Source: Scytonema sp. UIC 10036
Lineage (GTDB): Bacteria > Cyanobacteriota > Cyanobacteriia > Cyanobacteriales > Nostocaceae
Assembly (NCBI RefSeq): GCF_009725235.1
Contig: NZ_WJFC01000029.1
Coordinates: 27,967 to 91,966, forward strand
Direction: 5' to 3'
DNA: 64,000 bases
Part shown: positions 7,881 to 16,026 of the stretch, in pieces
How the letters are laid out: each line of letters begins with the position of its first letter
How positions within the stretch are numbered: the stretch's first letter is position 1
Notes under the pieces: model-generated
The model's database searches: none
What the model was told of the DNA's origin: nothing
What the model saw: only the letters and a program-made list of their open reading frames with translations
Made by a program: the position numbers and the translations under genes

Positions 7881-9365
7881 GTTATCCACGGAATCGCCTT
7901 ATCTTGGATTACTGGAATTCATCCCATGACTTGGATGGGCGTTCCTTGGTTGGCAAGTGTGGCGATCGCTTTATTTTGCTGGACGTTCATTACTTTGTGG
8001 GGAGCAGCATTAGTTGCTACTTGGGCAACTTGTTTCTCGTTAATTTTAGATTTTAGATTGCCGATTTTAGATTGGTTTAGAGTGACTTTCAAACGAGGAA
8101 ATGAAACGTCTCCTCCAAAATCCAAAATCCAAAATCCAAAATCCAAAATCCAAAATGGATTTGTTCGTGTTCTTATTGGCACAGCTATCTGGTGTGGATT
8201 AGAAGCACTTTGGAGTGCAGGACCGTTGTGGTGGACTTCTCTTTCTTACACGCAAAGCCCGCAAAATCTCGTTATTTTACATTTAGGTCAACTGTCTGGA
8301 CCAAGTGCGGTGACTGCGGCTATTGTGGCGGTGAATGGTTTGCTTGCGGAAGCATGGATCAACCGCAGAGGCGCAGAGAACGCAGAGGAAAGAAAGAGAT
8401 TTCTCTCTGCGACCTCAGCGCCTCTGCGGTTCAGTTATTTAGTTTCTGCGGCTTCACTATTTATTTTTCTCCATCTTATTGGTTTGAGTTTATATAGCCG
8501 TCCTTTAGTTCAAAAACCAGAAGCAGCGTTGAAAGTGGGGATTGTTCAGGGAAATGTTCCTAATGAAATTAAACTTTTTCGAGAAGGTTTTCGTCGTGCT
8601 CTTGAAGGTTACACCACGGGTTATGTCACGCTAGTAGACCAAGGTGTTGATGCAGTGCTGACTCCAGAGGGTGCTTTGCCTTTTTTCCAGAGCGATATCA
8701 TGGCAAGTTCTTTGGTAGCTGCGGTGCGGGAAAAAAAGAAAGTTGCTTGGATTGGCGGTTTTTATAGAGATGGGCGTAGTTATACAAATAGTTTATTTAC
8801 AGTTACGGGTAGTGGTGTAATTTTTAGTCGCTACGGCAAAGTTAAGATGGTGCCGATTGGGGAATACGTTCCTTTTGAGGAAATTTTGGGTGGTCTTATT
8901 GACCGTTTGTCACCTTTGAAGGAACACCAGGTTGCGGGGAAGGAAAATCAAATATTTGACACGCCTTTTGGTCGTGCTATTGTCGGGATTTGTTATGAAT
9001 CGGCTTTTTCCGAACATTTCCGCCGTCAAGCTGCGGTGGGAGGTGAGTTTATACTGGCACCTTCTAATGATGCTCACTACAGTGCTGCTATGCCAGCACA
9101 GCATCACGCACAGGATATTATGCGGGCTATTGAAACTGACAGATGGGCGGTGCGGGCAACAAATACGGGATATTCAGCTTTTGTAGATCCTCATGGTAGA
9201 ACGTTGTGGATTTCGGGGCATAATACTTACGAGGTTCATACGGAAACGATATATCGTCTTCAAAGTAAGACTTTGTACGTGCTTTGGGGCGATTGGTTGA
9301 CGCCGTTATTGTTAGGAGTGGGCGGTTTGGGATGGTTTGTAGGAAATCGGATATCCGGATTTTAG
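7878..9365 (+). CDS. lnt: apolipoprotein N-acyltransferase (frame-disrupted at 5' end, repeat-invaded)
   Basis: Lnt transfers the third acyl chain to lipoproteins in the inner membrane. The frame from TTG 7878 carries membrane helices and then the nitrilase-like periplasmic domain with its Glu-Lys-Cys triad: LTPEGALPFF (Glu), GKVKMVPIGEYVPFEE (Lys) and VGICYESAF (Cys). The true N-terminus lies upstream in other frames (7621-7880), so TTG 7878 is only the start of the open frame. Two repeat insertions are translated in frame: heptamers at 8114-8157 (PKSKIQN units, preceded by related ILDFRLPILDW) and the NRRGAENAEERK palindrome at 8361-8432. They fall in membrane-domain loops, leaving the catalytic domain untouched. 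It may be a decaying gene or a tolerated repeat host. Confidence 0.85.
   Translation: MVIHGIALSWITGIHPMTWMGVPWLASVAIALFCWTFITLWGAALVATWATCFSLILDFRLPILDWFRVTFKRGNETSPPKSKIQNPKSKIQNGFVRVLIGTAIWCGLEALWSAGPLWWTSLSYTQSPQNLVILHLGQLSGPSAVTAAIVAVNGLLAEAWINRRGAENAEERKRFLSATSAPLRFSYLVSAASLFIFLHLIGLSLYSRPLVQKPEAALKVGIVQGNVPNEIKLFREGFRRALEGYTTGYVTLVDQGVDAVLTPEGALPFFQSDIMASSLVAAVREKKKVAWIGGFYRDGRSYTNSLFTVTGSGVIFSRYGKVKMVPIGEYVPFEEILGGLIDRLSPLKEHQVAGKENQIFDTPFGRAIVGICYESAFSEHFRRQAAVGGEFILAPSNDAHYSAAMPAQHHAQDIMRAIETDRWAVRATNTGYSAFVDPHGRTLWISGHNTYEVHTETIYRLQSKTLYVLWGDWLTPLLLGVGGLGWFVGNRISGF
8114..8157. repeat. heptamer tandem repeat AATCCAA inside lnt
   Basis: Six tandem CCAAAAT-type units inside the coding sequence, translated as repeated PKSKIQN. 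Because 21 bases encode 7 residues, three units preserve frame. Confidence 0.85.
8361..8432. repeat. palindromic repeat ACCGCAGAGGCGC, family C, inside lnt
   Basis: Arms ACCGCAGAGGCGC (from 8362) and GCGCCTCTGCGGT (to 8430) flank a short AGAGAAA-rich centre. It is read in frame as NRRGAENAEERKRFLSATSA. Related copies lie at 46088-46120 (half) and 59643-59694. Confidence 0.85.
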
Positions 9366-9476
9366 AAGAAAGGGGTTCCGCAGTTTAAGAAAAAAGGGCA
9401 GCATGATAGTTTCACGTTAGAAGGAACTGTTAAAACACTTGGAAGCCGTAGTATTCAAGTTCCTAAAATAGGGGTA

Positions 9477-10280
9477 TTGAAAACATACGAATGCTTACCA
9501 ACTCATTGTCCTAGAAAAAAGAAAAAGTCTCCTCATAAAGTTCCACCAAATAGTTTCCAACCAAAATCAGTGACAATTAGTCGTGAAGCTGATAAATGGT
9601 TTATTTCATTCAGGTTTGAGGCAAGTAAGCCAGATCTGAAATTAGAAGACACTTGGTTTTTCTCTGAACACTCAGTAGTAGGTGTCGATCTAGGTGTTTC
9701 TAATTTGGCAACTCTATCCACTGGCGAGATTGTTGAAGGAGCTAAATCTTACAAAAGATTTAAAGACAAGCTAGCTAGACTTCAATGGTTAAATCGACAG
9801 AAAGTGATAGGTTCAGCTAATTGGAAGAAAGCTCAATTACAAATTGCTAGATTACATAGAAAGATAGCGAACATCCGAAAAGATACATTACATAAGTTAA
9901 CCATACTATTAGCTAAGAACCACAGCGTAATAGTTATTGAGGATTTAAACGTCAAAGGTATGATGGCAAATCATAAACTAGCCGCAAGCATTCAAGATAT
10001 GGGATTCTTTGAATTCAGGAGACAGCTAACTTATAAATGTGATTTGTTTGGCTCAAAGCTTGTAATTGTTGATAGGTGGTTTCCTAGTTCTAAAACTTGT
10101 TCCAATTGCGGAACAGTTAAGAAAGAACTTTCATTGAAAGAAAGAACTTTTAATTGTGAGTGTGGTCTCAGCATTAACCGAGACCTGAACGCTGCCATTA
10201 ACCTGAGCCACTGCGTTGCCGGGGTTCCCCCGGTTGAAGCACGTGGCGTCAAGAATTATTCGTCCATCACCGTTAGTTAG
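9477..10280 (+). CDS. tnpB: TnpB family RNA-guided endonuclease / IS605 OrfB, 5'-truncated
   Basis: The 267-residue frame holds an intact RuvC-like core: VVGVDLGVSNLA (first Asp), VIEDLNVKGM (Glu), INRDLNAAINL (last Asp), and a zinc knuckle CSNCGTVK...NCECG. TTG 9477 is only the first start-like codon. Homology continues upstream in the same frame (GVPQFKKKGQHDSFTLEG) back to the lnt stop at 9363-9365. The element therefore lost its 5' quarter, where it now abuts lnt. No TnpA partner is visible. Without the N-terminal lobe, activity is unlikely unless a fused product forms. Confidence 0.85.
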   Translation: MKTYECLPTHCPRKKKKSPHKVPPNSFQPKSVTISREADKWFISFRFEASKPDLKLEDTWFFSEHSVVGVDLGVSNLATLSTGEIVEGAKSYKRFKDKLARLQWLNRQKVIGSANWKKAQLQIARLHRKIANIRKDTLHKLTILLAKNHSVIVIEDLNVKGMMANHKLAASIQDMGFFEFRRQLTYKCDLFGSKLVIVDRWFPSSKTCSNCGTVKKELSLKERTFNCECGLSINRDLNAAINLSHCVAGVPPVEARGVKNYSSITVS

Positions 10281-10340
10281 ACGGAGTGAGCCTGTGGACT
10301 GGAGGGTGCCGACATCACCAGAGTGAAGCAGGAATCAAGC
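10170..10340 (+). ncRNA. candidate omega-RNA / right end of the TnpB element
   Basis: In IS605-type elements the guide RNA scaffold overlaps the tnpB 3' end and the right end. Here the tnpB tail (CGGGGTTCCCCCGG hairpin near 10219) and the following GC-rich stretch to GTGAAGCAGGAATCAAGC (about 10323-10340) have that position and form. The presumed guide would begin after 10340. No expression evidence; structure not folded. Confidence 0.35.
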
Positions 10341-10803
10341 ATCAAAGTTCAGCTAGATTAATGACGACAATGTCTAGCTTTGGGTAACTTTGGGTAAGTC
10401 TTAATGTAACGGCTGTCGAATACTTGATTTTGACATATCTTTTGATTGCAGTATGTCTCCTTTTCCTATAAATTATGTCATGTTCACTTGCATACCCTGA
10501 ATAAAGCTCACGCAAAGACGAGGCAGCGCGTTGCTCTGGTTCCCAGAGTTGAAGCGCCTGCCGTCGCAAAGGCGCTAAGGAACTAAGCAACTTTACTATG
10601 GTCATGTTACCGGACATGATATTAGAGAGTTTCCAATTTTGTTCTTGACAAATAAATTAGTACGTATATATACGGTAGCTGATTATAGGGTAGTGTTTGT
10701 ATCTTTGCTTAGTGTGAATTAGCTAACTGCTATCGTTGGAAAAAAAGCTAATAGCTTTCTTTTGAAGTAAGCTATGAAAGTTTTTTCTTTTGGCTAACTA
10801 ATA
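10281..10803. other. non-coding stretch with decayed repeats
   Basis: After the TnpB right end this stretch holds a palindromic repeat of CGCAAAGACG...CGTCGCAAAGGCGC type (about 10511-10580). Translated on the minus strand it gives a spurious 91-residue frame. The rest (10600-10803) is AT-rich with no gene I can support. Confidence 0.6.
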
Positions 10804-10951
10804 CTACAGCAATCCTAAATAGGTCGTGAACATACTTATCCATACATAGATACTTTGTCAAAGGAGAAGACTTGATGATTAACAGCAAAATCAAACAAAA
10901 ATTTAACCGCATTAAAAGACTTACATAACATATAAATAGGGCTTGCTGTAA
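10804..10951. mobile_element. solo MITE with IS630-type ends and TA duplication
   Basis: The left end CTACAGCAA-TCCTAAATAGGTCGTGAAC nearly matches the left end of the IS630-like element at about 13229. The right end AGGGCTTGCTGTAA is its inverse. TA dinucleotides flank both sides (10802-10803 and 10952-10953), as expected of the IS630/Tc1-mariner group. The 148-bp interior has only a 17-codon frame (from 10875), so it is a non-autonomous internal-deletion derivative. Confidence 0.65.
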
Positions 10952-11211
10952 TATCTATTATCAATAATCCCTAAAATATCATTTCTGGTGATAGTTCTAA
11001 AATACTACTCATTAGTCAGTTTGTTAGTACCTATGAACTTGTGACAGCTAGGGTGCGGAATGTGGGCTATAATTAAAATAATTTTCTAGTGAAATTTCTG
11101 TTAAGAATTACAAATTTTTTTAATTACTCACAAGTTCCTCAAAATTAAAGCTTAACTCTAAAGTAGAACGAGATTATTCATCGTTTTCTTATTCTTTACG
11201 TATTTAGAAAG

Positions 11212-11814
11212 ATGAATACAACTGCACTAATAACTGAATTTGTGGTTAGTGGATTGATGCTAATTACAACGCTTTTTTTTGTGATACTTAACTTTTTTAA
11301 TATACGTGACCTGAGTTTTTTTATTACAATTAAAGATTTCTCTAGTCTAATAGTTGTGCTAATTCTTTTGTTTTCTTATTTGTTTGGAGCCATAATTAAT
11401 CCTCTGATCGGTGCTAAGGTATTTAAGTTTTTTGTTCAAATATTGAATATTCTCTCTAGACTTTCGGTGAAAAAATTTCAAAAATCCTGATTCTTAACAA
11501 TAAATGATGAATGCGTGAAGAGTATTACTTTATTTATCAATACGGTTCACAAAATTTGTTAAGAAGAATTGAATATAAAGAAAGTTTACTAGGTTAACTA
11601 AATGGCTACGAGCAGTAATTACGCATTTTGGGAATTTCTATCAGTGTTTGGTTGATTACACACTTGAATTGGCAGATTGGCCTATACCATTAATGCTTCA
11701 ATTTTGCTCTTTATAGGTTCATTAAATGCCGCAATTGCTCAGACAAATAATCTAAAGCGAACAGTACATATTGTCAATATGATTATTTGCCGTGACAGAA
11801 TGACAAAAGAGTAG
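11212..11814 (+). pseudogene. decayed membrane protein gene
   Basis: A 92-residue frame (11212-11490) has two hydrophobic helices (about residues 7-26 and 41-65), then a stop. Protein-like sequence continues in other frames: MREEYYFIYQYGSQNLLRRIEYKESLLG (from 11511), GISISVWLITHLNWQ, then TINASILLFIGSLNAAIAQTNN, which ends at TAG 11812-11814. Together these look like one four-helix membrane protein of unknown function broken by several frameshifts. The first frame alone could be expressed as a truncated protein. Confidence 0.5.
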
Positions 11815-11929
11815 AGACAGTCAGGGGAGGGAATGATGAGTGTCTGGAAAGCGATCGCATTGCTTCGAGGTTTTATGTTGACGTTTAGCATCAAATCAAA
11901 TAACAAAAGAGGAAAGCCCTGCACCTAGT

Positions 11930-12676
11930 ATGAAAAGCAGTTCAGGTTTCATCAGGCTCATCGTCACAACTAGTTTGATGGGGATTTTACTATTTCTTAT
12001 TTTTGGTAGTCAGATTAAGAAGCATATTGAGGAGAAACTATTCGAGTCCACATATCAATTTTTTCTAATCACTGTCATGGGTGGAGGGGTTTCTCTTGTT
12101 TATGAAGCTTATCGTCGCGAATGTGAATCACAGGAACGTCAGAAAGAAATCGAACGTGAGTCACGAGAACGTCAGAAGGAGATTCAGCGTAATCTCCGTT
12201 CTACTTTAATCGCCGCTTATCACGACCTTAAAAAAGTAAGGCGATTGCTGAGGGCACAAGCGATTAGCTTAGAACCAGGTACAGGTAAATTAGAAAGGAT
12301 GATTGTATGGGAAGAATATAACAAGCAACTTGAGAAACTTATTGATGCTGAACTATCTATTGAGGAGGCAGTCCGTGTGATTGAAAGTGAACCTAAATTG
12401 TTTCAGCATTCTACTTCTGGAAATACTGAATCGGGAACTCATAAACAATTGGTAGATGAATTAATTAAAATTAAGGAATATCTGAATGAGGTTATAAGTG
12501 AGTACGAGCAATCTTACAAAACATTTGCCAATTGCTCAGTGAGTAGAAACCTCTCTGAATTACCTAAGCTTCTCAATTTTATTGGATCTAAGGATGAGGC
12601 AAAAGGAAGTAACACTATATTCTGGACACCTTTTCACACCGTGCTGGAGCTACTTAGCAAAGTGCTTCAAAATTGA
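11930..12676 (+). CDS. hypothetical membrane protein with coiled coil
   Basis: 248 residues: an N-terminal hydrophobic helix (residues 8-25, IRLIVTTSLMGILLFLIF), a second weaker one (43-58, FFLITVMGGGVSLVYE), then a charged heptad-like stretch with a duplicated RERQKEI unit (68-88), and a soluble helical C-terminal half. It probably faces the cytoplasm from the membrane. No catalytic motif recognised. It sits in the mobile-element-rich region, and its end overlaps by 27 bases a convergent small ORF. Function unknown; possibly part of an accessory or defence locus whose partners have decayed. Confidence 0.65.
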   Translation: MKSSSGFIRLIVTTSLMGILLFLIFGSQIKKHIEEKLFESTYQFFLITVMGGGVSLVYEAYRRECESQERQKEIERESRERQKEIQRNLRSTLIAAYHDLKKVRRLLRAQAISLEPGTGKLERMIVWEEYNKQLEKLIDAELSIEEAVRVIESEPKLFQHSTSGNTESGTHKQLVDELIKIKEYLNEVISEYEQSYKTFANCSVSRNLSELPKLLNFIGSKDEAKGSNTIFWTPFHTVLELLSKVLQN

Positions 12677-12874
12677 ATCCGATGCCGCAGCTAAAAGCGC
12701 TAATGGTTGCATCAGTAGAGCTATTAGCATTTCTACCAGTTTAGATTTTTCTAGTAGTTCTAGATTTTTACTTGCGGCTATAAGATCAGTGACTATTTGA
12801 CTGATGCTTAAAGTTGCCGCGATAACTCGGATTTTTTTTATGAGCGCTTGTTGGTTGCTTGATACTTCAGTCAT
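12650..12874 (-). CDS. small hypothetical protein
   Basis: 74 residues, predicted helical, with an amphipathic N-terminal half and a Leu/Ala-rich C-terminus (MLIALLMQPLALLAAASDSIL). Convergent with and overlapping the end of the upstream coiled-coil protein gene. No clear ribosome binding site and no family recognised. It may be a real small gene or a chance frame. Confidence 0.4.
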   Translation of the reverse strand: MTEVSSNQQALIKKIRVIAATLSISQIVTDLIAASKNLELLEKSKLVEMLIALLMQPLALLAAASDSILKHFAK

Positions 12875-13228
12875 ACATATGCACTCAAATATTGGTTTAA
12901 ATAATGTCCATTATCAGTAGATCACAAACTTTTTCCCAAAGGGCGATCGCCAACAAATTAACCAGTATATTAAAGTGCTATAAGATACATAATCTATAGA
13001 GAAAACTTATCATTACTTAAACAATTTCCCGAAGTGAAATAATAAAAGTGTTGTGTATCATTTTGTTAAAATAATTGACTGTTTCATTAGAACAACTGGC
13101 TATAACAGAGACAGAAACTCTAAATGAAGTTCTTGAGTGTTTGGCAGAAAACTTCTCAATTAAGACTCAAGGTGTATGTGAGTAGAATACTTTGCTTATG
13201 TTGTTCATCAGGTAAAAACTACTTTATC
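12875..13228. other. non-coding AT-rich gap
   Basis: Contains one HIP1 site (GCGATCGC near 12943) and no supported gene or strong dyad. Confidence 0.5.
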
Positions 13229-13800
13229 TTACAGCAAGCCCTAAATAGGTCGTGAACAAGCACCAAATACGATATTGTGAGCTTAAAGGGTGATATCGAG
13301 GTGTACGACAGATGGATTTACTCACAGAATTAATCAGAACAACCAAGGAGCCAAAAGAACAATTACGTGCGCTTGCTGTACAAATGGTTGAAAATAATTA
13401 TACATATCGAGAAATACAACAAATTCTTGATGTATCGCTTGGTTTTATCAGTAAATGTAAAAAATCTTACGATGAAAACGGTATAAATGGTTTGAAATTA
13501 GGATATAAAGGAACTACAGGATACCTAACCCAAGAGCAAAAAGAAAACATTTTAACCTGGTTAAAATCACGTGAGTGGTGGTCGATTGATGAAGTATATG
13601 ATTATATATTAGAGACTTACGGAGTCACCTTTGAATCAAAACAAAGCTACTATCATCTTTTACACGAAGCCGGACTTTCATGGAAAAAAAGCCAACGTAC
13701 TCACCCAAGTAAAGATGATGCGCTGGTTGCTAAAAAAAACAAGAAATTATGGACTTACTTGTAAAGTGGCATCATGAAATAGCTAACAAGGAAGATTCCG
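13229..13800 (+). mobile_element. IS630-like insertion sequence, right part lost
   Basis: The left end TTACAGCAAGCCCTAAATAGGTCGTGAAC lies 80 bases before the transposase start and matches the solo MITE at 10804. Transposase homology runs through both frames to about 13800 (HHEIANKE) and then ends. The catalytic DDE domain and right end are missing. Confidence 0.7.
13312..13764 (+). CDS. IS630 family transposase, N-terminal part
   Basis: 150 residues: a helix-turn-helix DNA-binding domain (YTYREIQQILDVSLGFISKCKKSY, about residues 37-60), a second winged-helix part (LTQEQKENILTWLKSREWWSIDEVYDYI), then SYYHLLHEAGLSWKKSQRTHP, the standard IS630 pre-catalytic region. At the 3' end A AAA AAC (13734-13740) is a canonical -1 slippery heptamer. 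In the -1 frame the protein continues as AKKQEIMDLLVKWHHEIANKE, so the complete transposase was made by programmed frameshifting. The DDE catalytic part is absent: the -1 frame meets a 210-bp MITE and then unrelated sequence. Not functional. Confidence 0.8.
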   Translation: MDLLTELIRTTKEPKEQLRALAVQMVENNYTYREIQQILDVSLGFISKCKKSYDENGINGLKLGYKGTTGYLTQEQKENILTWLKSREWWSIDEVYDYILETYGVTFESKQSYYHLLHEAGLSWKKSQRTHPSKDDALVAKKNKKLWTYL

Positions 13801-13816
13801 CTACTGTACTTAAATC

Positions 13817-14026
13817 CAATACCCGTGAATGAAACTGATTTGAATCCGGAAACCCTTTCCTAGTAAAGGCTACAGTTCTTAAGGCTAGACGGCAATTGCG
13901 TTGTATAGGAATGATGCGATCGCCGCAAGTGAAGATTTTAGCGAGAGACTACCATTCAAAAAAACGCCTATAACCCTTTTTCAGAGAGCGTTTGAGAGAA
14001 CTGACGAAATTCATTCACGGGTATTG
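13817..14026. mobile_element. 210-bp MITE with perfect 17-bp ends and 10-bp target duplication
   Basis: The left end CAATACCCGTGAATGAA is an exact reverse complement of the right end TTCATTCACGGGTATTG. The direct repeat TACTTAAATC occurs immediately outside both ends (13807-13816 and 14027-14036). No coding capacity. Removing it restores an uninterrupted reading frame across the site, so the insertion is recent and clean. Confidence 0.9.
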
Positions 14027-14178
14027 TACTTAAATCGGTAGCTAAACAATTTGATTTACCCTACACCTATGGCTTTAAGCTTGACTATTATGCTCAGGAA
14101 ATTCTACTGGTACTTGTAGCACTAGGTCAAGGAAGAGTGCATAAACAGGGTAGAGGCTACTTCTACACTATCTATTAA
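14027..14178 (+). pseudogene. 3' fragment of unidentified protein gene
   Basis: With the MITE removed, the -1 transposase frame runs on as LKSVAKQFDLPYTYGFKLDYYAQEIL and VLVALGQGRVHKQGRGYFYTIY, then stops at 14176-14178. It does not look like IS630 sequence. It has a winged-helix flavour but I do not recognise the family. It is probably the tail of a host gene joined to the truncated IS. Confidence 0.4.
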
Positions 14179-14405
14179 TTTGTTAGCTATTTAGCACCTT
14201 TTGTATCAGTCAATCATTTTTCGACTTTTAGCAACTGGCACTTTATAAGTTAAATGTGTTTTAACTTCCCAGTTGTGAAAAATGTGTTTTTCTTAAAAAG
14301 ATAATTCATTTTGATTTGCAACAGCATACAATACATCTGTTTAAATTGTGTTTTGTATGCCTATTTAGCTAGAAAAAACCAAACAAGTATTTGCCAGGAC
14401 AATAT

Positions 14406-14678
14406 ATGCATCTTCAAACTGTATTCATCCGCTTCTACAAATCTTTTAACTTCGATTATTTGTTACAAGTTCAGAAAGAAAATAAAAAGGAAAATATACG
14501 TTATCCTTGGGATGATATTGATGGAAAATTTTATCCATATGTTCGTATACCGATAGATCCAAAAGTTACAACAATTGTTGGTGCGAATGAATCTGGTAAG
14601 ACTCATCTTTTAAGTGCAATTAGAAAAGGGATCACTGGTAAAGAGATTCAGTATGAAGATTTTTGCCGTTATTCTTAG
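14406..14678 (+). pseudogene. AAA family ATPase, N-terminal stub
   Basis: From ATG 14406: MHLQTVFIRFYKSFNFDYLL, then TTIVGANESGKTHLLSAIRKGI with a complete Walker A (GANESGKT), then ITGKEIQYEDFCRYS and a stop. This is the start of a large SMC/OLD-like ATPase of the sort found in defence and DNA-repair loci. Everything after about 90 residues is missing, including Walker B, so it is a relic. Confidence 0.7.
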
Positions 14679-14710
14679 GTTTCATTACGGTTCAGTTAGT
14701 GATGTTCATT

Positions 14711-14755
14711 CCTCAAAATTCCCCTTGTGCATAGCTAAAAAGGGGGGTTTTGAGG
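14711..14755. repeat. inverted repeat CCTCAAAA...TTTTGAGG
   Basis: Arms CCTCAAAATTCCCC (14711-14724) and GGGGGGTTTTGAGG (14742-14755). It could be a terminator-like hairpin or the end of a decayed element; it lies between the ATPase stub and the phosphotransferase gene. Confidence 0.5.
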
Positions 14756-14820
14756 ATCGAGTCTTGCAGCGTTTTTCATAAAAATTGACTAGACTATAGG
14801 TATTTGCCTCTAAAAATAAA

Positions 14821-15846
14821 ATGAAGCCTTTTGCTGAACTTAGCTACAGTGGTCAAGTGAAGCGGCTCTTGCGCTTAGCACAGTCTGCTTTGCTCAACTA
14901 CAACCTAGATAAAAGCCGCTTAGTATGTCTGGCACATGGCGAGAACACTACATTTAAAGTTGAGCTAGGTTCTGATAAATCAAGAGAAACATTAGACAAA
15001 ACAGACTGTTGTTATGTGCTTCGGATTTATCGACCAGGCAAACACGATTTTGCTTCAATTCATTCTGAATTGCTCTGGTTATTGTCGCTACAACACAAAA
15101 CTGATTTAGCAGTTGCACAACCTGTATCGGCGAGTGATGGTTCGCTTTTTGTGATGGCAGAGGCAGAGGGAGTACCAGAAGCACGATATTGCACTCTTTT
15201 TCGTTGGCTTCCCGGTCGATTTTTAGATGCTGGATTGAGTCCAAAAGCAATTGTGCTGATGGGCATATTCTTGGCACAGTTGCACCAATACAGCCAGCAG
15301 TTTATTGTTCCAAAAGGCTTTGTGCGACCTCGAATAGACGAGGACGGATTGTTCGGAACATTTCCTATAAGTTTGTCAATTGAGAGCAAATTGCTAGTAT
15401 CACAGAGCAATCAAGCCGTGTTGGAAGCATCCGCCAAAAAAATTCGCTCTTCCATGCAAGATCTCAGGCAGCACAGAGAGTTCTTTGGTCTTATACATGG
15501 TGACCTACATTACGGAAACTGTAAGTTTTATCAAGGCAAGATACAGGTATTTGATTTTGATGATTGTGGTTGGAGTTATTATCTTTATGACTTGGCTGTG
15601 ACACTTTATTACTTCCGTAACCGATCTGAGTACCCAGTTTGGCGAAAAGTTTTACTTGAAAGTTATCAACAAATATGCTCACTTCCCAAGCAAACTGAAT
15701 CTTGCTTAGATGCATTGATTGCTGCACGACGCTTACATTTATTGCGTGACCTCCTTCAACGTCAAGATCATCCAAAATTAAGAGAGCTTACACCTAAATT
15801 TATAAATTCCTCTGTGGAAGAGTTGAATAAATTCTTAAATCAATGA
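14821..15846 (+). CDS. APH-family phosphotransferase
   Basis: 341-residue protein-kinase-like small-molecule kinase (aminoglycoside phosphotransferase / homoserine kinase II group). The nucleotide-binding region is near residues 40-90 (YVLRIYRPG). The catalytic loop LIHGDLHYGNCKF holds the HxDxxxxN Asp and Asn, and VFDFDDCGWSYYLYDLA carries the metal-binding Asp. Members phosphorylate hydroxyls of small metabolites or Ser/Thr (SrkA-like); the substrate here is unknown. Starts at ATG 14821. It stands alone on the plus strand between mobile relics and looks intact. Confidence 0.85.
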   Translation: MKPFAELSYSGQVKRLLRLAQSALLNYNLDKSRLVCLAHGENTTFKVELGSDKSRETLDKTDCCYVLRIYRPGKHDFASIHSELLWLLSLQHKTDLAVAQPVSASDGSLFVMAEAEGVPEARYCTLFRWLPGRFLDAGLSPKAIVLMGIFLAQLHQYSQQFIVPKGFVRPRIDEDGLFGTFPISLSIESKLLVSQSNQAVLEASAKKIRSSMQDLRQHREFFGLIHGDLHYGNCKFYQGKIQVFDFDDCGWSYYLYDLAVTLYYFRNRSEYPVWRKVLLESYQQICSLPKQTESCLDALIAARRLHLLRDLLQRQDHPKLRELTPKFINSSVEELNKFLNQ

Positions 15847-16026
15847 GTTGATTTACCTCACTGTCAATTACTTACAGCACCTTTTGCCTTGCGCTTCTTC
15901 AAAATCTGAATGAACACCCAGTATCATCAACTGCTTCTTGACTGGAAATCTTAGACATAACCGATAAATACTTAACTTTACCTAATATAGCCTAGATTTT
16001 TCTTGTGCAGTACTCACCCGATCGCA

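Noticed and set aside
7919..8182. 87-residue minus-strand frame with WILDFGFWILDFG
   Set aside because: This is the AATCCAA heptamer array read backwards inside lnt.
10342..10617. 91-residue minus-strand frame
   Set aside because: Its sequence is largely translated palindromic repeat (about 10511-10580) with no protein-like remainder.
14311..14556. 81-residue plus-strand frame
   Set aside because: Overlaps the ATPase stub in another frame and lacks protein character.
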